From JBDNFP01 sp041689775 (GTDB lineage: Bacteria; Bacteroidota; Bacteroidia; Cytophagales; Spirosomataceae), in contig JBDNFP010000096.1 of assembly GCA_041689775.1 (NCBI GenBank), positions 1 through 7,850 of the forward strand: 7,850 bases of DNA, given 5' to 3'. The notes below the pieces were generated by a model. The model was not told the origin of the DNA. It did no database searches and saw only the letters and a list, made by a program, of their open reading frames with translations. The translations under genes were made by a program, and so were the position numbers. Below are positions 1 through 4,845 of the stretch, piece after piece. Position 1 is the first letter of the stretch, and the number at the start of each line of letters is the position of its first letter.

Positions 1-123
1 GAGGTTGAAATCGTTGCAAAAAAATGGATGAATCAGCAAAATAGAAAGGAAAAAAGAATCAATTGGCAATTCAAGAATGAAGATGCGAGAATTAAACTTA
101 CAAAATTATACCCGACAATTTAA
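1..123 (+). CDS. IS630-like transposase, C-terminal end (partial)
   Basis: The + strand is open from the first base in frame 1 and encodes 40 residues before a TAA stop; the start lies outside the window. The visible tail is lysine- and arginine-rich and ends INWQFKNEDARIKLTKLYPTI minus its first residue, that is, a W-Q-F-x-x-x-D-A-R-x-K-L-x-x-L-Y-P pattern. From memory of the family this is the usual C-terminus of IS630/Tc1-type DDE transposases, in which the D-A-R-x-K-L...L-Y-P block follows the catalytic core. The catalytic DDE residues would lie upstream and cannot be checked here. The stop codon is only 14 bases from the point where permease sequence resumes, which fits a compact insertion sequence whose transposase gene nearly fills the element. 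The family call rests on a short segment, supported by the TA at the junction. Confidence 0.65.
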   Translation, partial: EVEIVAKKWMNQQNRKEKRINWQFKNEDARIKLTKLYPTI

Positions 124-137
124 GGTGTTTTAAACAC
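1..137 (+). mobile_element. Right end of an IS630-like insertion sequence (partial)
   Basis: The element's right end is placed at 137 because bases 138-139 are TA, the target dinucleotide duplicated by IS630/Tc1/mariner elements, and the ABC permease reading frame resumes right after it. The last bases, GTGTTTTAAACAC (125-137), form a 13-bp near-perfect palindrome centred on one T and are the likely terminal repeat. The left end and the second copy of TA are outside the window, so the duplication and matching inverted repeat cannot be confirmed. An alternative is that the permease was truncated by a deletion next to an IS rather than by a simple insertion. Confidence 0.55.
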
Positions 138-1014
138 TAGCCAACATGTACACATACTTCAAATTTCCGGTGGTTTGCAGGGGCTCATTCAGGGAGGTAG
201 CCAGGTGCATGTTGGTCAGAGGCTGAAGACGCAGAGTAACCCCGTCATTTTCTTCATTCAGCTTTCGTTCCAAGTCATTCATCTTCTTTTCGAGATTTTG
301 AGCGTCCGTGTTCTCTTTCAGCAGAAAGTAGGTGTTAATAAATCCGGAATCAAAATTATCTAGATTGGCCCAATCGTTGGTATTCAAGTTTGCCGGATTT
401 CTGAGCGTTTCCAGAGAAAACAACATGTCGTAGCGGATATCTGACAGGTCAGTCATGTCGGCGTATATCCCCTCAACATTATAGGTCGTTTTACCAAACT
501 GATTATGAAGCACCAAAATCTTCCCCATAGGATCGTCCGCACCAAAGTACTTCTTGGCGTACGATTCGGAGATGAAAACAATATTAGGTTTTGAAAAAGT
601 CGAGGGCTGTCCCTTGATCAACGGGAAGCTAAAAAAAGTAAAGAAGTTGCCCTCAGCATAGCCAATGGTTTCTTCCCGAAACGAGGCCTCTGTGGCCGGA
701 CTTTGCACGATTCCCTGGGCTATACCCTCTTCAAACCGACAGTATTCCTTAATTTCCGGGAAATTATCCTTGGCTACGGGGGCCAGACCGGGTGCCATTT
801 CGGGCCAGCTGTTTCCTTCCACATCCTCATTGAGCAAGCGATACATCTGGTCTTTATTGGCGTGAAACTGATTGATACTTTTTTCCAGACTCACGTATTC
901 CAAAATAAGCACAAAAGCCGCAATACCCAGGCCTAAGCCCAGGATGTTGATGAAGCTGAAAACGCGATTTCGAAGCAAATTTCGGAAAGCGATTTTAATA
1001 TAGTTACGTAACAT
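130..1014 (-). pseudogene. ABC transporter permease (FtsX/MacB type), N-terminal fragment interrupted by an IS
   Basis: The 294-aa product begins with the arrangement typical of Bacteroidota FtsX/MacB permeases: a basic amphipathic N-terminus with the motif FRNLLRNRVFSFINILGL (about residues 10-27), a first membrane helix at about 18-41, then a MacB-like extracytoplasmic domain (about 45-280) that ends MHLATSLNEPLQTTGNLKYVY. In full-length relatives of about 800 residues this is followed directly by the second membrane helix and then by two more helices, a second periplasmic domain and the C-terminal helices. Here the frame stops at that boundary. The last native codon is probably Ala292 (139-141); Ser293 uses the TA target, and Val294 and the stop come from the IS end. 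Such proteins work with a separate ATPase in MacB-like export or mechanotransmission. This fragment lacks most of the membrane domain and is very probably non-functional. No strong RBS precedes the ATG at 1014. Confidence 0.85.
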
Positions 1015-1120
1015 AGCTTGGGCTCTTTTTCAGGTTAAGTATGGTCTTGCTTTAAATAGAATAAAAGCGGTGCCAGAATAATTGAACTCTACAAATCAGA
1101 TACTTACACCAAATAAAAGC

Positions 1121-1168
1121 AACAAAAGTATCCGCATGAGGACACTTTTGTTCGGGGACGAACGTCCC
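1121..1168. promoter_or_regulatory. Nested inverted repeats upstream of the permease (candidate operator)
   Basis: Three dyads overlap here. Arms 1121-1133 and 1140-1152 (AACAAAAGTaTCC with GGAcACTTTTGTT) pair over 12 of 13 positions around a 6-base loop. GTTCG/CGAAC pair across 1150-1163. GGGACG-AA-CGTCCC is a perfect palindrome at 1155-1168. The cluster lies about 107-154 bases upstream of the permease start and downstream of the DUF4097 terminator. No T-tract follows on either strand in the manner of an intrinsic terminator. A regulator-binding region for the permease gene is the likeliest reading, but no regulator gene is visible here. Confidence 0.35.
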
Positions 1169-1265
1169 TTTTCACGGCTAATAGATTCTTCTTGTTTGAA
1201 ATTAAGTAACGGCCCGCCAGTGGCTTTTTAAGTTTGTCTGTGGTCAACTTATTTCAGGTAATTAC

Positions 1266-1301
1266 AAAAAAGCTAACGGCTCTCAGCTAATAGCCATCAG
1301 C
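1266..1301 (-). terminator. Intrinsic terminator of the DUF4097 gene
   Basis: On the - strand, GCTGATGGCT and AGCCGTTAGC form a 10-bp RNA stem (two G-U wobbles, no mismatch) with a 10-base loop, followed immediately by six T. The stem starts 3 bases after the TAA stop of the DUF4097 gene. Position, stem and T-tract together make this a typical rho-independent terminator. It also separates that gene from the permease downstream. Confidence 0.85.
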
Positions 1302-1304
1302 ACC

Positions 1305-2345
1305 TTATTGATTTACGTACACGCTACCACTACTAGCAGTTAGTTTTACCGGAATACCTCCTCCGTTCATACTACCCTGTACCCGATCCTTATCCTGCTG
1401 ACCAGTAAAGTTTTTCAACGGCATCGAAACTTTGTTACCCCGTAGATCCAGATTCATACCCTTATTCAAAGGCATATTGACCCTGACACTCCCGGCTGAG
1501 GTAGATAGCGTTACAAACTCGCCCAAGGCATCAAAATCAGCCTCGATACTACCGGCACTGGTACGGGCATTGACGCTGGCCGACAGATTTTGCATCCGAA
1601 TGGAGCTACCCGAAGTACGGGCATTTAACTCACCTCTGATTTTATCGGCCCGGATCCCGCCGCCGCTGGTGCTAGCTTCAATATTTCCATCCAACTCAGC
1701 TAATGAAATACTTCCACCCGAGGTTCTAAGACGTATAGTACCCGTCATAGCTTGAGCTTTGATACTACCACCACTAGTTACCAGGTCTACCTCGTCGGCG
1801 CAATCAATGGCCTCGATGCTGCCCCCGGAAGTACGCCCTTTTATGGTTCCTTTTAGTTCCTTTACTTTAATACTACCGCCGCTGGTGGTGAATGTCTGAT
1901 TGCCGGTCAGCGATGCCAAGCGGATACTACCTCCACTCGTCACGAGATCAGTCGTGATATTTTGGGGTGTAAATACCCGAAATGAAATAGACAGTCCATT
2001 TTTCCAATTGAAGTTACCTCGATTTTTGGGCTCAGCCGAAGCTACTACCGTGTTTCCTTCCCGACGTACGATAAGGGTATATTCTTTTAGCTGGTCTTCT
2101 AAATCTTCATCACTAATAGTACGGCCGTTCCAATTAGTACCACTTATGTACATCTCTACACGTACGCCGCTGCTACGGTTACCTTCCACCGAGATAGCGC
2201 CACCCGAAGTTTTGACGTTCAGGGCATTCAGAGAGGTTTCGGAGAATTCTTTGGACATGTACATTTTATCCTTATCCCATTGAGCAAACACAGGAAAGGT
2301 AGCAAGTAGAAGCAGCAAAACGAGTGAAAGTCTAGGTGTTTTCAT
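1305..2345 (-). CDS. Secreted DUF4097-family beta-repeat protein
   Basis: The 346-aa protein starts with a clear Sec signal peptide (MKT-PR, hydrophobic core LVLLLLLATFPVF, likely cleavage after Ala21 in VFA-QW), so it acts outside the cytoplasm. The motif TSGG or a close variant begins at residues 46, 136, 154, 172, 190, 208, 226, 244 (TSGS), 262 (TSAG) and 282 (TSAG). From 136 to 262 the spacing is exactly 18 residues. Each unit reads roughly T-S-G-G-S-I-x-h-x-x-L-x-G-x-h-x-h-x, giving two short strands per turn, as expected for a beta-solenoid. This matches the DUF4097 family of beta-strand-repeat proteins, whose biochemical role is not established. No C-terminal secretion (Por) domain, lipobox or membrane anchor is seen, so the periplasm is the likely location. 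It appears monocistronic, with its own terminator and 239 bases of upstream non-coding DNA. An adhesin-like surface role is possible but not shown. Confidence 0.88.
   Translation of the reverse strand: MKTPRLSLVLLLLLATFPVFAQWDKDKMYMSKEFSETSLNALNVKTSGGAISVEGNRSSGVRVEMYISGTNWNGRTISDEDLEDQLKEYTLIVRREGNTVVASAEPKNRGNFNWKNGLSISFRVFTPQNITTDLVTSGGSIRLASLTGNQTFTTSGGSIKVKELKGTIKGRTSGGSIEAIDCADEVDLVTSGGSIKAQAMTGTIRLRTSGGSISLAELDGNIEASTSGGGIRADKIRGELNARTSGSSIRMQNLSASVNARTSAGSIEADFDALGEFVTLSTSAGSVRVNMPLNKGMNLDLRGNKVSMPLKNFTGQQDKDRVQGSMNGGGIPVKLTASSGSVYVNQ
1503..1940 (-). repeat. Eight-unit 54-bp (18-aa) coding repeat plus a 20-aa unit
   Basis: This is the core of the DUF4097 protein, residues 136-281. 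Eight consecutive units start with TSGG/TSGS/TSAG at exact 18-codon spacing, and the last before Thr282 is 20 codons long. The DNA units share little more than the codons for the motif, and those use varied synonymous codons. The array is therefore conserved at protein level and is not a recent tandem duplication. Confidence 0.85.
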
Positions 2346-2379
2346 GGTCTATGTTGGAGTTTGTTTTTTATAATGATGA

Positions 2380-2404
2380 GAATGCCATCCGAATGGTTGC
2401 ATTC
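2380..2404 (-). promoter_or_regulatory. Hairpin in the DUF4097 upstream region
   Basis: On the - strand GAATG/CATTC (5 bp) and CCAT/ATGG (4 bp) stack around the tetraloop TCGG with a 3-base bulge. The hairpin lies 35-59 bases before the ATG, so it may be in the 5' leader or be a protein-binding dyad. The rest of the 2346-2528 gap holds an AT-rich perfect palindrome, ATTTTATAAAAT (2486-2497). I found no convincing -7/-33 promoter there. Confidence 0.2.
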
Positions 2405-2528
2405 CCAACGTGATACTTCTCTACTCTATCTATTTCCAAAGTCATACCAGCAGGACTCCATTATTATAACTAGCTTGTTATCAATATTTTATAAAATCAA
2501 TAACGTATCCCATTGATCGTAAATGAAC

Positions 2529-2556
2529 ACGGGCTGTCCGCTAACGAACAGCCCGT
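2529..2556 (-). terminator. Hairpin terminator after nhaD
   Basis: ACGGGCTGT (2529-2537) and ACAGCCCGT (2548-2556) form a perfect 9-bp GC-rich stem; two further C-G pairs inside the loop are possible. It begins 28 bases after the nhaD stop. On the - strand it is followed by GTTCATTT, a poor T-tract, so termination may be incomplete. No other gene needs it, because the DUF4097 gene reads the same way further on. Confidence 0.6.
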
Positions 2557-2584
2557 AAACTATTGAATAGGAATAAGAAGCACT

Positions 2585-3898
2585 TTAATGCGTGAGATAG
2601 TACACCAGAATTCCGGAGAAGTAGCCTAGTAAGGCATAACCCGAAATACGTTTGGCGTACCAGACGAAGTCGATTTTGAGAATACCCATAGCGGCCACCC
2701 CAGCCGCCGAGCCAATGATCAGAATACTCCCCCCCGTACCCGCACAGTAGGCCAGGAGATTCCAGAAATCACTATCGGGTGCGAACTCCGTAATCGGGTA
2801 CATACCCATTGTAGCGGCTACCAAAGGCACGTTGTCAACCAAGGACGAAAGCATACCAATCAGCGTATTAATCACGTAAATATTCCCAAAGGTTTCGTCC
2901 AGCGTAGTAGCCAGCAACCGCAAATGGCCCGAGGTGTCCAGGGCACCAACCGCTAATAAAATACCAAGAAAAAAGAGAATACTGGGGGTATCGACCCGGT
3001 GCAAGATATTAGCGACGGAAAACTTATGCTTAGTTTCCGGCTCTTTGGAACGGTGAAGTAGCTCCGTGAAGTACCACAAAACTCCCACCGACAACAGTAC
3101 TCCCATGTAAGGTGGATAATGCGTAAGTGATTTAAAAACTGGTACCGATAGTAATCCAACTCCACCTAATACAAACATAGCATTTTGCTCCCAGGCAGTA
3201 GTCTTGCCGGAGTCATGGGCAAGTTCTTTGCTATGCTTAGCCGGGGGCTCAATCGTACCTTTCAAAAGAAAAGACGCAACTGTCAGCGGAACGAGTAGAC
3301 TGATCGCCGAGGAAATAAAAAGCACCTGCATGATGTTGAAGGTAGTAACCTGCCCACCGATCCAGAGCATGATAGTGGTAACGTCACCAATCGGCGACCA
3401 GGCTCCACCGGCGTTGGCCGCCAGAATAACGAAGCCGCCCAACAGCCATGCATCTTCCTGCTTTTTGACGATCCGCCGAATGAGGGCACACATGATGATC
3501 GTGGTGGTCATGTTATCAAGACCCGCCGAAAGGAAAAATGATACCCAAGCAATGACCCACAACAGAGTAACCCGGTTAGTGGTGGAAATCCGGTCGGTAA
3601 TGCCCCGGAAGCCATCGTGGGCGTCGACCAACTCCACAATGGTCATGGCCCCCAATAGAAAGAAAAGAATACCGGCGATTTCGCCCAGATGATGAAAAAG
3701 AGCCTCATTGAGTAATTCATGAGACTCTCCGTCGGTGCCAGCTTGATAAGCTGGCATACTATCAAAACCGACCAAAAGAATAACCCAACAGAAGACTCCG
3801 GTCAATAGCGCCGGAGCCGCTTTGTCGATTTTAAGGGGGTGTTCAAGCGCAATCAGCACATAGCCGAGCACAAAAACGCCTACAAGAAGTAAGGCCAT
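2585..3898 (-). CDS. nhaD: NhaD-type Na+/H+ antiporter
   Basis: The 437-aa integral membrane protein belongs to the ArsB/NhaD (ion transporter) superfamily and should export Na+ (or Li+) in exchange for H+ across the inner membrane. About a dozen hydrophobic segments cover its length, with a hydrophilic loop around residues 215-240. The two inverted halves typical of the superfamily can be recognised by paired motifs: SAGLDNMTTTI (124-134) in the first half and SSLVDNVPLVAA (351-362) in the second. NAGGAWSPIGDVTTIMLWI (162-180) matches the NhaD signature, and AGTGGSILIIGSAAG (386-400) is its counterpart. Asp128, Asp172 and Asp355 sit where conserved membrane acidic residues are expected. The length is in the normal NhaD range of about 400-480. 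The start ATG follows the CBS gene stop by 55 bases with no terminator between, so the two are probably cotranscribed. The motifs distinguish it from ArsB arsenite and CitM citrate carriers. Confidence 0.92.
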   Translation of the reverse strand: MALLLVGVFVLGYVLIALEHPLKIDKAAPALLTGVFCWVILLVGFDSMPAYQAGTDGESHELLNEALFHHLGEIAGILFFLLGAMTIVELVDAHDGFRGITDRISTTNRVTLLWVIAWVSFFLSAGLDNMTTTIIMCALIRRIVKKQEDAWLLGGFVILAANAGGAWSPIGDVTTIMLWIGGQVTTFNIMQVLFISSAISLLVPLTVASFLLKGTIEPPAKHSKELAHDSGKTTAWEQNAMFVLGGVGLLSVPVFKSLTHYPPYMGVLLSVGVLWYFTELLHRSKEPETKHKFSVANILHRVDTPSILFFLGILLAVGALDTSGHLRLLATTLDETFGNIYVINTLIGMLSSLVDNVPLVAATMGMYPITEFAPDSDFWNLLAYCAGTGGSILIIGSAAGVAAMGILKIDFVWYAKRISGYALLGYFSGILVYYLTH

Positions 3899-3953
3899 GT
3901 ACTAGAATCAGAGATAGGTTATTGAGGGGTATAAGATCCTTGGCCATTTTTGA

Positions 3954-4388
3954 TCAGGCGTTGGTAATGTATTGTTCTAAAAATTGAATATGGTTTTTCT
4001 GCTCTTTAATCATTGAGTTTACGATATCTCCGATGCTCAGCACACCAATCACTTTTCCTTCTTCCATAACGGGTAAGTGCCTGATTTTTTTGCTGCTGAT
4101 TAACTCCATGCATTCTTTCATGGTCATCTCGGGGTCAACGGTAAATACATGGTGCGTCATAACATCCATAATGGGAGTACTCTTGGCTTTTCTACCTTGG
4201 ATAATCCCTTTACGGGCATAATCCCGCTCCGAAAATATTCCGACGAGTTTTTCGCCTTCCATCACAACAACCGCGCCAATATTTTTTTCCGATAATAGGT
4301 GTAATGTATCAATTACACTCGTGGTGGGTGGTACACTGATTACGAAGGAAATTGGCTTACTTTCTAATATTTTTTTTACTGTAATCAT
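3954..4388 (-). CDS. CBS domain-pair protein (possible nucleotide sensor)
   Basis: The 144-aa cytoplasmic protein is almost entirely a Bateman module of two CBS domains: CBS1 at about residues 12-62, with VVVMEGEKLVGIFSERDYARK, and CBS2 at about 75-128, with HLPVMEEGKVIGVLSIGDIV. Each domain ends in the S-x-x-D motif (Ser53/Asp56 and Ser118/Asp121) that usually contacts the ribose of a bound adenine nucleotide. A short charged helix (129-141) follows, and no enzyme or DNA-binding domain is fused. CBS pairs of this kind bind AMP, ATP, NAD(H) or SAM and control partner proteins; the ligand cannot be read from the sequence. It lies 55 bases upstream of nhaD on the same strand, so control of the antiporter or of a metabolic enzyme is an inference from position only. 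The ATG at 4388 is the first in frame and gives the expected domain start. Confidence 0.9.
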   Translation of the reverse strand: MITVKKILESKPISFVISVPPTTSVIDTLHLLSEKNIGAVVVMEGEKLVGIFSERDYARKGIIQGRKAKSTPIMDVMTHHVFTVDPEMTMKECMELISSKKIRHLPVMEEGKVIGVLSIGDIVNSMIKEQKNHIQFLEQYITNA

Positions 4389-4431
4389 AAGGCATAAGTT
4401 TGGAAGAGGTTGAAGGTTAGAGATAGCTAAT

Positions 4432-4462
4432 CTAATTTAGCCTTAATCTATGTTAGATACAA
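4432..4462 (-). promoter_or_regulatory. Candidate Bacteroidota promoter for the CBS-nhaD operon
   Basis: On the - strand a TTG (4460-4462) is followed after 20 bases by TAAATTAG (4432-4439), one mismatch from the Bacteroidota -7 consensus TAnnTTTG. Transcription would start near 4425, giving a leader of about 37 bases before the CBS start codon. The region is AT-rich, so a chance match is possible. Confidence 0.3.
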
Positions 4463-4535
4463 ATTTTTCATCAAAAAATATCACCCATTTTTGTGTATGC
4501 CCACAAATTTGTATATTCAGGAAAAATCATCTGCT

Positions 4536-4730
4536 ATGCTCCCTGTAATTCTTTTATCCATACTCTTTGTACTAGCTGGTTTTTTCCTGTTCAGCGTCCG
4601 GTTGTTATTCGTAAAGAACGGGGAATTCAAAGGTACCTGCGCCAACAATAACCCTTTCCTGAAAAACGAAGGGGCCACCTGCGGGGTATGCGGTCGCAAA
4701 GGCGGTGAAGAATGCGCCGAAGCTAGCTGA
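4536..4730 (+). CDS. Small one-TM four-cysteine protein (Bacteroidota 'membrane or secreted protein')
   Basis: The 64-aa product has one N-terminal hydrophobic helix (about residues 2-26) followed by VKNGEFKGTC and a cysteine-rich tail: Cys35, Cys49, Cys52 and Cys60, spaced C-x13-C-x2-C-x7-C. Small proteins with this GTC...CGxCG layout are common in Bacteroidota and are usually annotated only as membrane or secreted protein. The layout (one TM, then K-x-G-x-F-x-G-T-C and three more cysteines) recalls NqrM, the iron-delivery factor for the Na+-translocating NADH dehydrogenase, but homology is not shown. The ATG at 4536 is preferred to upstream in-frame starts (TTG 4491, ATG 4497) because it begins directly at the membrane helix and has AGGAAAAA about 10-13 bases before it. 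The gene diverges from the CBS gene and ends at a strong terminator. Metal or Fe-S binding by the cysteines is an inference. Confidence 0.75.
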   Translation: MLPVILLSILFVLAGFFLFSVRLLFVKNGEFKGTCANNNPFLKNEGATCGVCGRKGGEECAEAS

Positions 4731-4782
4731 AACATCTAAGCGTTCATCCCGTTAGCTTATCTACAAACTTTCTTACATCATT

Positions 4783-4828
4783 TATAAACATAAAACACAG
4801 GCACAAAAGCCTGTGTTTTATGTTTATA
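4783..4828. terminator. Bidirectional terminator with a 20-bp perfect stem
   Basis: The arms 4783-4802 and 4809-4828 are perfectly complementary over 20 bases with the 6-base loop ACAAAA. The loop-proximal part is GC-rich (ACAGGC/GCCTGT), and the outer part is A-rich on the left and T-rich on the right, so both strands have a GC core followed by T-rich sequence. It lies between the convergent small-protein gene (ends 4730) and the M14 peptidase gene (ends 4846) and can stop transcription from both sides. Confidence 0.9.
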
Positions 4829-4845
4829 CTTCTTTTCGATTGAGA

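Noticed and set aside
1503..1940. 54-bp periodic array considered as a CRISPR or minisatellite
   Set aside because: The periodicity is in frame, is explained by the 18-residue protein repeat, and the DNA units are too diverged for direct repeats.
1900..2283. 127-codon + strand open frame opposite the DUF4097 gene
   Set aside because: Arises from the repeated motif codons read in reverse; no start context or family signal.
2477..2504. GTTAT...ATAAC dyad around ATTTTATAAAAT as an operator or origin element
   Set aside because: The inner and outer dyads have different centres, and AT-rich palindromes of this size are common by chance.
3204..3692. 162-codon + strand open frame opposite nhaD
   Set aside because: Antisense to the conserved NhaD motifs; the product is an unrecognisable mixture without a family resemblance.
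4491..4535. Upstream TTG/ATG starts giving a 79-aa form of the small protein
   Set aside because: The extra 15 residues are polar and would precede the membrane helix, while the ATG at 4536 gives a clean N-terminal helix with a purine-rich stretch upstream.
4517..4735. 72-codon - strand open frame opposite the small cysteine protein
   Set aside because: The + strand product has a membrane helix and patterned cysteines and leads into a terminator; the - strand product has neither.
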